Shown in pieces: positions 50,510-59,135 of a stretch of 64,000 nucleotides of DNA. A model generated the notes under the pieces. The model was not told the DNA's origin and did not search any database. It worked only from the letters and a program-made list of their open reading frames with translations. Source of the DNA: Thioalkalivibrio sp. ALJT (GTDB lineage Bacteria > Pseudomonadota > Gammaproteobacteria > Ectothiorhodospirales > Ectothiorhodospiraceae); assembly GCF_000381825.1 (NCBI RefSeq), contig NZ_KB907124.1, positions 160,259 through 224,258 on the forward strand, read 5' to 3'. The translations under genes and the position numbers were made by a program. Every line of letters begins with the position of its first letter. Within the stretch, counting starts at the first letter, position 1.

Positions 50510-51945
50510 ATGCCGGAATGCGAAACACCCGAAACGTTTCTCGATAGTGTCTCACACATGGTCGACCGGGCGATGAACTACCTGGAACTGCCGGAGGGCG
50601 CCCGTAACGCACTGAAGACCTGCGATTCCGTCATCCAGGTCAGCTTTCCGATCAGCTTTCGCGACCGCATCGAGGTCTTCAAGGGCTGGCGTGCCGTGCA
50701 CTCATCGCATCGCCTGCCGGCCAAGGGTGGGCTGCGTTTCGCCCCCACCATGGACCAGGAACACGCCGAGGCCCTGGCCGCCCTGATGACCTTCAAGTGC
50801 GCGCTGGTGAATATCCCCTTCGGAGGCTCCAAAGGCGGGTTGCGAATCGACCCCCGCAACTACAGCCCCTGGGAGATGGAACGCATCACCCGGCGCTTCG
50901 CCCGAGAGCTCATCCAGCGCGGGTACATCAGCCCGGCCCAGAATGTCCCGGCACCGGACCTCGGGACCTCGGGACCTCGCAGCGCGAGATGGCGTGGATC
51001 ATGGAGACCTATCGCGATCACCATCCGGAGGATGTCAACCATATCGCCGCCGTCACCGGCAAACCGGTCGAGATGGGTGGCATTCGGGGCCGTCTGGAGG
51101 CGACCGGCCGCGGTGTGCAGTACGCGCTGCAGGCGTTTTTTCGCGAATCCCAGGCCCCGCAGGACGCCGGGCTCAAGGGCAAGCTGGGAGACCAGCGCAT
51201 CATTATCCAGGGCTTTGGCAATGTCGGCTCGCATGCGGCGCGCTTCCTGCACAAGAACGATCACGCAAAGATCGTCGGCATTATCAATATTGACGGCGGC
51301 ATTTACGATCCGAATGGCCTGGATGTGCCCGCGGTCGACGAATATCTGCGCCGCAGCGGCACGCTCGAGGGCTATCCCGGGGTGCGCTTCGAGCGCAACG
51401 GCAACGTGCTGCTGGAGGAAGACTGCGACATCCTGATTCCGGCTGCACTGGAGGGCGTGATCCACCGCGATAACGCACACAAGATTCAGGCGAAACTGGT
51501 GGTCGAGGCTGCCAACGGACCCTGCACCTTCGAGGGCGACCGCATCCTCCAGGAGCGCGGCATCACCGTCCTGCCGGATGTCTATGTCAATGCCGGTGGC
51601 GTGATCGTGTCGTATTTCGAATGGGTGCGAAACCTGTCGCACATGCGCTTTGGCCGTATGGAGCGCCGCTATGACCAGAGCCAGGGGCAGCACATCGTCA
51701 CCGCCATCGAGATGCTGACCAACCAGAGCGCCCCGGACTGGCTGCGCGACGCCATCGTCCGCGGCGCCGAGGAAATCGACCTGGTGCGATCCGGGCTGGA
51801 CGACACGATGTGCGAAGCCTTCCGGGAGATGCACGAAGTACGCGAAGTGGAAAGCAACGGCCAGGTCCTGGACTACCGCACCGCCGCCTACCTGATCGCC
51901 TTGCGCAAGATCATCCGAGCGCGCAGCGACCTGAAACTGATCTGA
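50510..51945 (+). pseudogene. gdhA: glutamate dehydrogenase (Glu/Leu/Phe/Val family), frameshifted by an 8-bp repeat
   Basis: The 5' frame reads from ATG 50510 (AAAGGA upstream) through PAKGGLRFAP with the catalytic lysine, FGGSKGGLRIDP and VPAPDLGTS near residue 155. It then shifts; the rest of the enzyme continues two frames over, from SQREMAWIMETYRDHHP through the NAD-binding GFGNVGSHAARF to YLIALRKIIRAR at 51945. The shift is at a triple GGACCTCG repeat (50956-50979). With two copies the text reads PAPDLGTSQREMAW, exactly the family pattern, and a 475-residue enzyme results. As given, the first frame ends at 51436. It may be a recent mutation, phase variation or a sequencing error. Confidence 0.88.
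50956..50979 (+). repeat. triple tandem 8-mer GGACCTCG inside glutamate dehydrogenase
   Basis: Three exact consecutive copies of GGACCTCG. Two copies restore the family reading frame; three break it. Short tandem repeats of non-triplet length are prone to slipped-strand change. Confidence 0.92.
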
Positions 51946-52008
51946 CCCGGCCGGTCTTGCATCTGACTCTCCTGGTCTTCCTGCGGGCACCGGGGCCGAT
52001 GTATCGCC

Positions 52009-53394
52009 CTACCCCGGCTGCCCGTAACGCGACTCCAGCGCCGCGAACAACGCCCGCAGCCCCATGGCCTCGCCCCCCTTGGGCCGGCCGGGCCGGGCGC
52101 GGTCGTTGAAGGCCATGATGTCGAAATGGAGCCAGGTCGTCCCTTCGGGGACAAACTCGCGCAGGAACAAACCGGCAGTAATGGCCCCCGCATAGCCGCC
52201 GCTGGAACTGTTCGCGATATCGGCCACATCACTGTCGAGCATGTACCGATACGGGGCATGCAGGGGCAACTGGCAGATCGGGTCGTCCCATTCCCGCGCT
52301 GGCTCCACCAGAGCCCTTGCCCAGCCCTCGTCCTCGGTCAGGCAGGCGCTGATCTCGGTCCCCACCGCCACGCGCGCAGCCCCGGTCAGGGTGGCAAAGT
52401 CCACCAGAAGATCGGGATGGAATGAACCGGCGCGATCCAGCAGGTCCGCCAATACCAGACGGCCCTCGGCATCCGTGTTGTCAATTTCAATGCGCTTGCC
52501 ATTGCGGGCGGTCAACACATCGCCGGGACGGAACGCACCGGCACCGATTGCGTTTTCCACCGCACCGATCAACACCGTCAGCCGCACCGGCAGAGCTTGT
52601 GCCATGATCAGACGCGCCAGCCCCAGCACAATGGCGGCCCCGCCCATATCCTTCTTCATCTGACGCATGGAGTTGCCCGGCTTCAGATTCAGCCCGCCGG
52701 AATCGAAGCACACGCCCTTGCCCACCAGCACCAGCGAGGGGGCATCGGGCGGGCCCCAGGTCAGCTCGATGACACGGGCGCCGTGTTCGCTGGCAGCCCC
52801 CACTGCATGCACGCAGGGAAATGTTTCTTCCAGTTTGTCGCTGTCACTGACCACATGCAGGCTGCAACCGTAGGCCTCGGCCAGGTCCCGTGCCTGCAGC
52901 GCCAGATTGGCCGGCATCATGTCGGCCGCGGGGGTGTTGATCAGGTCGCGCGTCAGCGTGATGGACTCCACAAATGCCAGCACCCGGTCGCGGTCGGCGT
53001 CCGCAGGCCACACCAGCCGCGGGGCCCGGTCCGGAGCCTCCCGGTAGCGGTCGAAGCGATAGCGACCAAGTCCCCAGCCGATGGCGGCGAGGTTCTGGAT
53101 GTCGGGGTTCAGGAAATCGGTCTCGAGCTGGTAATCGCCGGTGCCAAGGGTCTCCGCCGCCGCGGCCAGCATCCAGATCGGGGTCTCTGCGTCAAAACCG
53201 GCCAGCACTGCGGCCAGGCCACCCTCCGCATCGGGGATGCGCAGGATGCCCCCCGGCTCCGCCTCGTAGCCGGAGGCCTCCACCCAGTTGCGCCAGGACT
53301 CCGGCGCACTCTCCAGGCGCACTGGCAGGGACTCGGGGCTCACCGGGATCAACGGGATGGCGGTATCGGACGACGCAACAAAAACAGAATCCAC
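52009..53394 (-). CDS. leucyl aminopeptidase family M17 peptidase
   Basis: Cytosolic two-metal aminopeptidase. The 461-residue product has the metal-binding GKGVCFDSGGLNLKPG (about residues 225-240), KKDMGGAA, and NTDAEGRLVLAD (about residues 305-316) with the catalytic Arg; the N-terminal domain is short, as in the PepB/M17 subgroup. Length falls slightly below E. coli PepA (503). It is convergent with glutamate dehydrogenase and divergent from the ABC exporter. Whether it also binds DNA like PepA cannot be told. Confidence 0.93.
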   Translation of the reverse strand: MDSVFVASSDTAIPLIPVSPESLPVRLESAPESWRNWVEASGYEAEPGGILRIPDAEGGLAAVLAGFDAETPIWMLAAAAETLGTGDYQLETDFLNPDIQNLAAIGWGLGRYRFDRYREAPDRAPRLVWPADADRDRVLAFVESITLTRDLINTPAADMMPANLALQARDLAEAYGCSLHVVSDSDKLEETFPCVHAVGAASEHGARVIELTWGPPDAPSLVLVGKGVCFDSGGLNLKPGNSMRQMKKDMGGAAIVLGLARLIMAQALPVRLTVLIGAVENAIGAGAFRPGDVLTARNGKRIEIDNTDAEGRLVLADLLDRAGSFHPDLLVDFATLTGAARVAVGTEISACLTEDEGWARALVEPAREWDDPICQLPLHAPYRYMLDSDVADIANSSSGGYAGAITAGLFLREFVPEGTTWLHFDIMAFNDRARPGRPKGGEAMGLRALFAALESRYGQPG

Positions 53395-53592
53395 GCGGCT
53401 TTCCTCGAAAACAGTCGAAAGCCTTCATAATACGCGCCTTGTCGATCCCCGGGCGCCGGTCGAATCCGGGCGGTGATTGCGTGCGCAGTGGGAGAACGGC
53501 CTCGTTTGGCGTGCTCCCGCATGCGCAGCCGATCCGCCCCGCATCCGGCAAGGGCCCGGGGTTCCCCCCATGTTGTCGAACAGGATGTGCCC

Positions 53593-54570
53593 ATGACGCC
53601 AGCGCTGGAGATTCGCGGGCTGAAAAAGACCTACAAAAACGGCTTCCAGGCCCTCAAGGGCATTGATCTCGAGGTCGCACCGGGAAGCTTCTTCGCCCTG
53701 CTGGGGCCGAATGGCGCCGGCAAGTCGACCACCATCGGGATCATTACCTCGCTGATCAACAAGACCGCGGGCACGGTCAAGGTGTTCGGCCACGACCTCG
53801 ACACCGACCTGCAGGCGGTCAAGCGCTCCATTGGTCTGGTGCCGCAGGAGTTCAATTTCAATAACTTCGAGCCGATTGGCGAGATCGTGGTGAATCAGGC
53901 CGGCTATTACGGGATCCCGCGTAACGAGGCCTGGGAACGCTGCGAGCATTACCTGAACGAGCTCGGCCTGTGGGAAAAGCGCAAGGACATGGCGCGCACG
54001 CTCTCCGGCGGCATGAAACGACGCCTGATGATTGCACGTGCCCTGGTGCACGAACCCCGTCTGCTGATCCTGGACGAACCCACCGCCGGGGTGGATATCG
54101 AACTGCGGCGCTCGATGTGGGACTTCCTCACCCGCATCAACACCGATGGCCGCAGCATTATCCTCACCACTCACTACCTGGAAGAGGCGGAGACGCTGTG
54201 CCGCAACATCGCGATCATCGATGATGGCGGCATCATCGAGAACACCACCATGAAGCAGTTACTGGCCAAGCTGGAGACCGAGACCATGGTCCTGGATCTC
54301 AGCGAGCCGCCGCCCGGCATACCGCAGGACGCCCCGCTGGCACTGCGTCAGCTGGACGACCTGACCCTCGAGGTGGATATCCGCCGCGGCCAGCACCTGA
54401 ACGACCTGTTCCGGGTCCTCGATCAGGCCGGCATTCGGGTTCACAGCATGCGCAACAAGTCCAACAGGCTGGAGGAGCTGTTCCTGCGCATGACCCGCAA
54501 TGGCCAGACGCCGAGCCACCTGACGCCGGGCGCCGGCGGTACCAGCGAGCAGCCGGAGAACCAGGCATGA
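53593..54570 (+). CDS. ABC transporter ATP-binding protein (YadG-like, ABC-2 exporter)
   Basis: The 325-residue ATPase has Walker A GPNGAGKST (about residues 38-46), Q-loop VPQEFNF, signature LSGGMKRRL (about residues 138-146), Walker B LLILDEPTAGVD and the switch His in ILTTHYLEEAE. A C-terminal extension of about 85 residues follows, ending in low complexity. The start at 53593 is preceded by AGGA; an upstream extension has no family character. It overlaps the permease gene by four bases. The pair corresponds to E. coli YadG/YadH, whose substrate is unknown. Confidence 0.92.
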   Translation: MTPALEIRGLKKTYKNGFQALKGIDLEVAPGSFFALLGPNGAGKSTTIGIITSLINKTAGTVKVFGHDLDTDLQAVKRSIGLVPQEFNFNNFEPIGEIVVNQAGYYGIPRNEAWERCEHYLNELGLWEKRKDMARTLSGGMKRRLMIARALVHEPRLLILDEPTAGVDIELRRSMWDFLTRINTDGRSIILTTHYLEEAETLCRNIAIIDDGGIIENTTMKQLLAKLETETMVLDLSEPPPGIPQDAPLALRQLDDLTLEVDIRRGQHLNDLFRVLDQAGIRVHSMRNKSNRLEELFLRMTRNGQTPSHLTPGAGGTSEQPENQA

Positions 54571-55349
54571 GCCCATCTCACCTGCAACAGTACTGGACCG
54601 CCTTTCGCACCATCGTCACCAAGGAGGTGCTGCGTTTTGCCCGTATCTGGGTGCAGACCATCCTGCCCCCGGTGATCACGACCGCCTTGTACTTCATCAT
54701 TTTCGGCGGACTGATCGGCGAGCGCATCGGCGAGATGGAAGGCTACCGCTACATGGACTTCATCGTCCCGGGCCTGATCATGCTCGCGGTCATCACCAAC
54801 AGCTATTCCAACGTCGTCTCGTCGTTCTTCGGGTCCAAGTTCCAGCGTCATATCGAGGAGATGCTGGTCTCCCCGATCCCCAACAGCGTGATCATCCTTG
54901 GCTTTGTGTTCGGAGGCGTGGCGCGCGGGCTCGCCGTGGGCGTGGCCGTACTCCTGATCTCGCTGTTCTTCAGCCCCCTCAGCGTGCACAACCTGCCGGT
55001 CATGCTGGTGATCGTGCTGATGACGTCCATCCTGTTCGCCCTCGCCGGCCTGATCAACGGCGTATTTGCCCGCACCTTCGACGACATCGCCATCGTCCCG
55101 ACCTTTGTGCTCACGCCGCTCACCTATCTCGGCGGGGTGTTCTACTCCGTCAGCCTCCTGCCGGAGTTCTGGCAGGGACTCTCCATGCTGAACCCGATTC
55201 TGTACATGGTCGATGCCTTCCGCTATGGCAGCCTCGGGCACAGCGACTTCCCCGTCGCCCTGTCCTTTGCCATCATCGCCGGCTTTATCACGGTGCTGTA
55301 CAGCGTCGCACTGATTCTGCTCAACCGCGGGGTCGGCATTCGATCCTGA
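54567..55349 (+). CDS. ABC-2 type permease (YadH-like)
   Basis: The 260-residue membrane protein has six hydrophobic segments, the early RFARIWVQTILPPVITTALYF, then VPGLIMLAVITNSYSNVVSSFFGSKFQRHIEEML, which is the ABC-2 permease hallmark, and LTYLGGVFYSVSLLP near the end. It pairs with the preceding ATPase (four-base overlap), forming an exporter of YadGH type. No periplasmic partner is adjacent, so the cargo (lipid, polysaccharide or drug) stays unknown. Confidence 0.92.
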   Translation: MSPSHLQQYWTAFRTIVTKEVLRFARIWVQTILPPVITTALYFIIFGGLIGERIGEMEGYRYMDFIVPGLIMLAVITNSYSNVVSSFFGSKFQRHIEEMLVSPIPNSVIILGFVFGGVARGLAVGVAVLLISLFFSPLSVHNLPVMLVIVLMTSILFALAGLINGVFARTFDDIAIVPTFVLTPLTYLGGVFYSVSLLPEFWQGLSMLNPILYMVDAFRYGSLGHSDFPVALSFAIIAGFITVLYSVALILLNRGVGIRS

Positions 55350-55466
55350 GAAAGACCCTGCGCCTGTATACCGCGAAGCCACCGGGGCACGCCCCCGGGA
55401 GCCTGTCGGTGTAAAATCGCGCAAAAAACGTGGTATAAAGTGGAAACTTCTCGGGTCCAGGGTCTT

Positions 55467-56993
55467 ATGGTCAAGAACAGAAAGAAACTCCATCTCTTTC
55501 TGGCGGGTACCGCCGGTCTCACCATTGTGGTGGGCAGCAGCCTGTTTCTGTCTTCGCGCCCTGCCGAGACCTCCCAGCCGCTCTCAATCGGCGCGGGCAA
55601 GCCCCTGGCCGATATCCAGCTCCCGGTGACATCGCTTGACCACCCGGCCGGCGGTGCGACCATCCATCCCGTATCCAATGGCCGGGTCAATGGCAGTGCG
55701 GAAACCATTGCAGCCGCTACCGACACCCTGGACGATCCAGCCCTGCAATACGCATCGTTTGCCATCGAGCCGGATGCAGATGCCCCGACCTCACCGGATG
55801 CGGACGCCCCGACCTCGTATGAGACCTTCGATCTCGACGACGAAGATCCGCACGCCATCGACCCTGAAGACTCCGACTGGAAAAGCCACACCCTCAAGGA
55901 AGGCGAACGCCTGACCGACCTGTGGGAACGCGACTGGGAACTGCCTCTGGCCACGCTCTACCGCCTGCTGGACGACAGCGATAATGCCTCCATCCTGAAT
56001 CGCGTCCGCCCCGGTCAGGAGATCGAATGGCAGGTGGACGAAGACGGCTACCTGACACACATGCGCCTGTGGACCGACCGCGCCAGTGGACACGAGTGGG
56101 TGCGCGAGGCCGACGGCTGGGACTTCGACCGCGCCGAGGTCGAGAACGGGCGCGAGTTCAGTCACCTGATCATCCACGCAGAGATCGACGGCAACATTGC
56201 CTCGGCGCTGGCCGCGCGTACGGATCTCAGCCCGGGCGCAACCAATGCCCTGGCCGTGCTGCTGGACCGCTACCTCCCGGTGCGCACCCATGCCCGCACC
56301 GGCGACCAGTTCACCCTGCTGGTCGAACAGGAGACCCTGGTCGGTGACGACACCCCGCACAATCTCCGCTTGCTGGCCTTTGACTACGAAGGCCAGCGCA
56401 TCGAAGTGCGCGCGGCCCGTAACGTCAATGGCCGGTTCTACACCCCGGAAGGCGAAAGTCTGCTGCCGCCGTTCGATCGTCGCCCCTTCGCCGGCAACTA
56501 TCGCATCAGTTCCGGTTTCAATCCGCAGCGGCGCCATCCGGTCACCGGCCGCATCGCTCCGCATCACGGGACCGACTTTGCCATGCCGATCGGCACGCCG
56601 ATCCTTGCGCCGGCGGACGGCCGCGTCACCCGGGTCGAGAATCACCCCCATGCGGGCCGCTTCATTGTCATCGAGCACGGCCAGGGATACTCCACCCGCT
56701 ATCTGCATCTGGATCGCCAGCTGGTGCGTCCGGGACAGACGGTGGAACGTGGCGACCGCATCGCCCTGTCCGGCAACACCGGGCGCAGCACCGGCCCGCA
56801 TCTGCATTACGAGATCCACGTAAACAATCGCCCGCAGAACCCGATGCGGGTCGCGCTCCCGGAAAGCGATTCACTGGAAGGCGACGAACTGGACCGCTTC
56901 AAGTCCATCAGCCAGACCCTTCTGGCGCAACTGGACGCAGGCCAGCGCAATCAGCAGGTCGCCTTCACTCCGTTCGAAGAACTGACTCGCTAA
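55467..56993 (+). CDS. M23 family murein endopeptidase (MepM-like)
   Basis: Cleaves peptidoglycan cross-links in the periplasm. The product (508 residues from 55467) has a membrane anchor (about residues 8-27), an acidic Pro/Asp-rich linker with a DADAPTS duplication, a LysM/OapA-like domain (HTLKEGERLTDLWERDW), and a C-terminal LytM domain with zinc ligands in HHGTDFAMP (HxxxD) and HLHYEIHVN (HxH). The catalytic set is complete. A GTG at 55440 would overlap a TATAAA at 55434-55439, so the ATG at 55467 is preferred. It precedes mnmC. Confidence 0.92.
   Translation: MVKNRKKLHLFLAGTAGLTIVVGSSLFLSSRPAETSQPLSIGAGKPLADIQLPVTSLDHPAGGATIHPVSNGRVNGSAETIAAATDTLDDPALQYASFAIEPDADAPTSPDADAPTSYETFDLDDEDPHAIDPEDSDWKSHTLKEGERLTDLWERDWELPLATLYRLLDDSDNASILNRVRPGQEIEWQVDEDGYLTHMRLWTDRASGHEWVREADGWDFDRAEVENGREFSHLIIHAEIDGNIASALAARTDLSPGATNALAVLLDRYLPVRTHARTGDQFTLLVEQETLVGDDTPHNLRLLAFDYEGQRIEVRAARNVNGRFYTPEGESLLPPFDRRPFAGNYRISSGFNPQRRHPVTGRIAPHHGTDFAMPIGTPILAPADGRVTRVENHPHAGRFIVIEHGQGYSTRYLHLDRQLVRPGQTVERGDRIALSGNTGRSTGPHLHYEIHVNNRPQNPMRVALPESDSLEGDELDRFKSISQTLLAQLDAGQRNQQVAFTPFEELTR
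55770..55817 (+). repeat. 24-bp tandem duplication in the M23 peptidase linker
   Basis: Two adjacent in-frame 24-base units (55770-55793 and 55794-55817) with 21 of 24 bases identical, encoding PDADAPTS twice. A copy change would leave the frame intact and lengthen the linker. Confidence 0.85.
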
Positions 56994-57042
56994 TTGTGCA
57001 CCGTCGGGCCGTTATCGGCCCGGCGTACCTGCCCCCGCACAC

Positions 57043-58905
57043 GTGACACCCGTACCCGTCTCCTACCCCGTACTCGACCGGGCGCGCCTGGAATGGCGCG
57101 ACGGGCTCCCGTTCGCCGTCGACTACGGGGATGGCTACTTCGGGTCCCGTGATCCCCGCTCCGAGGTGCAGGAGGTCTTCATAGGGGCCAACGCCCTCGC
57201 CTCTCGATTCCGCCAGTGCCGCCGATTCGTACTGGCCGAGACCGGCTTTGGCAGCGGGCTCAACCTGCTCATGGCCTTGCAGACCTGGCGGCACGAGGCC
57301 CCTCCCGGGGCGTTTCTGTCCATGCTGAGCCTGGAGGCCCACCCCCTGGCCCCGGAGGACCTGGCTGCGATTCACGCCACACTGGGACTCGACGGTACCG
57401 ACGCGCGCCGGTTGCGCAGCCAGTACCCGCCCCCGGTAGCCGGGCTGCACCGCATCGAGTTTCCCGAGGCCCGCGCCGTATTGACCCTGGCTTTGGGCGA
57501 TGCCGCGCCCCTGCTGAGCGGGGTTGCGGGACAGGTGGATGCGTGGTTCCTGGATGGTTTCGCGCCGCGCAGCAACCCCGCGCTCTGGAACACGGGCGTC
57601 TTTCGCCAGATCGCGCGGCTGTCGGCGCCCGGCGCCACCTTCGGCACCTATACCGCGGCGGGACAGGTCCGGCGCGACCTCGAGGACGCCGGATTCGAGG
57701 TCCGGCGCGTACCGGGCCACGGCCGCAAGCGCGAGCGCCTGCAGGGAACCCTGCGTACCCGCCCGAATACGCCGGTATCCTCGCGCAGCGTGCCCGAACG
57801 GGTCGCCGTGGTCGGGGCCGGTCTGGCAGGGCTTGCGGCGGCACATGCCCTCCAGGCACGGGGCGTCACGGTGGAGGTATTCGACCCCGCGGGCGTCGCA
57901 GGCGGGGCCTCCGGCAACCCGGCCGGTGTGCTTTTGCCCAACCTGCATCCTCAAGACCTGGAATTGAACCAGATCGCCCTGGCCGGTATGCGGCACACCG
58001 CCGCACTCACTGACCACCTCGAGGGGAAGACCCACCGGCCCATTCGTCTCGCCTCGGGGGTCGCCTTTCATGGCATTAGCGCCCACGGGCGCAAGCGCGT
58101 ACAGCGTCTGCAAAAGGCCGGACCGGCCCGCGCCGGCCTGCTCTTCGCTCCCGAGGGACCAGGCTGCAACCCGGCCCCGCACCTGTTCTATCCCGACGCT
58201 CTCGCCCTGGACATCCGCGCGCTCTGCGAAGCCCTGGCGGCCGAGCTGGCCCCCGTCCGGCACGAGACCGTGCAGGATATCCAGACCCTGGCGAACGGAT
58301 CCCTGCGCCTTCAGGGGGCCTCCGGGCTCGAGGAATACGATGCGGTCGTGCTCGCCCTGGCGGCCGGCCACCAGCGGCCCCTTTGCCCGGAACAGGCAGC
58401 CATTGCGACAGTGGACGGTCAGATGAGCCGGATACAGGCCCCCCTGCCGGACTGGGGCGGGTTTGTCGCGACCGGGCAGGGCTACTGTATCCCGGAGGCT
58501 CACGGCCGGGCCTGGATTGGCGCGACCTACCGACATACCGCTGCACCGGCGACCACGGCGCCTGCGTACACCACAGCAGAGGACGATCAGGCCAACCTCC
58601 GGCACCTGTCCTGGGTACCGGGACTGCAGGACCCGTCCGAAGTGAAAGTGCTCGCGCGCTGGGCCGGCACGCGGGCCGTCGTGCGGGATCGACTCCCGCT
58701 GGTCGGCCCCAGCCGCATGGACCCGGAAGGCCGGGTGATGCTGAGCCTGGCCCACGGCTCGCGCGGCCTGCTGTACGCCCCGCTCGCAGGAGAATGGCTG
58801 GCAGATCACCTGCTGGGGTTGATCGAACCCCTCGATGCGCATACGCGGGCACGTCTCGACCCCATGCGGATTGCCGTTCCAGGTGAGGATTCCGCCGAGT
58901 CCTGA
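57043..58905 (+). CDS. mnmC: bifunctional tRNA wobble-uridine enzyme MnmC
   Basis: MnmC finishes mnm5U34 in tRNA: an FAD domain demodifies cmnm5 to nm5, then a methyltransferase adds the methyl. The 620-residue product has the methyltransferase half first (GDGYFGSRDPRSEVQEVFI and VLAETGFGSGLNLL, residues 28-75; DAWFLDGFAPRSNPALW about 165-181) and the FAD oxidoreductase second (VAVVGAGLAGLAAAHAL about 250-266, then GRAWIGATYRH). Start is GTG 57043; no nearby ATG exists. The gene stands before tRNA-Leu. Confidence 0.94.
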   Translation: MTPVPVSYPVLDRARLEWRDGLPFAVDYGDGYFGSRDPRSEVQEVFIGANALASRFRQCRRFVLAETGFGSGLNLLMALQTWRHEAPPGAFLSMLSLEAHPLAPEDLAAIHATLGLDGTDARRLRSQYPPPVAGLHRIEFPEARAVLTLALGDAAPLLSGVAGQVDAWFLDGFAPRSNPALWNTGVFRQIARLSAPGATFGTYTAAGQVRRDLEDAGFEVRRVPGHGRKRERLQGTLRTRPNTPVSSRSVPERVAVVGAGLAGLAAAHALQARGVTVEVFDPAGVAGGASGNPAGVLLPNLHPQDLELNQIALAGMRHTAALTDHLEGKTHRPIRLASGVAFHGISAHGRKRVQRLQKAGPARAGLLFAPEGPGCNPAPHLFYPDALALDIRALCEALAAELAPVRHETVQDIQTLANGSLRLQGASGLEEYDAVVLALAAGHQRPLCPEQAAIATVDGQMSRIQAPLPDWGGFVATGQGYCIPEAHGRAWIGATYRHTAAPATTAPAYTTAEDDQANLRHLSWVPGLQDPSEVKVLARWAGTRAVVRDRLPLVGPSRMDPEGRVMLSLAHGSRGLLYAPLAGEWLADHLLGLIEPLDAHTRARLDPMRIAVPGEDSAES

Positions 58906-59005
58906 GCTGAGCGGTTTCCGGACTGACGCAGCAGGAGGCGGCTGGAGACCCGTTCCCGAACGGCCTCGACCCAGGCAGACACCCGATGCGAATCAGGTAA
59001 TTGAA

Positions 59006-59092
59006 TGGTGGGGACGGCCGGAATCGAACCGGCACGGGCTTGCGCCCAGCGGATTTTAAGTCCGATGCGTCTACCAGTTCCGCCACGCCCCC
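59006..59092 (-). tRNA. tRNA-Leu(TAA)
   Basis: An 87-base class II tRNA on the minus strand with encoded CCA. Acceptor GGGGGCG pairs with CGTCCCC (one wobble), the anticodon loop CTTAAAA gives TAA, and a long variable arm (GCTGGGCGCAAGCCC) precedes the T arm GGTTCGATTCC. Confidence 0.96.
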
Positions 59093-59135
59093 GGAGCCGC
59101 CGCATCATACCGCGCACTCCCGAACACCGCACCCG

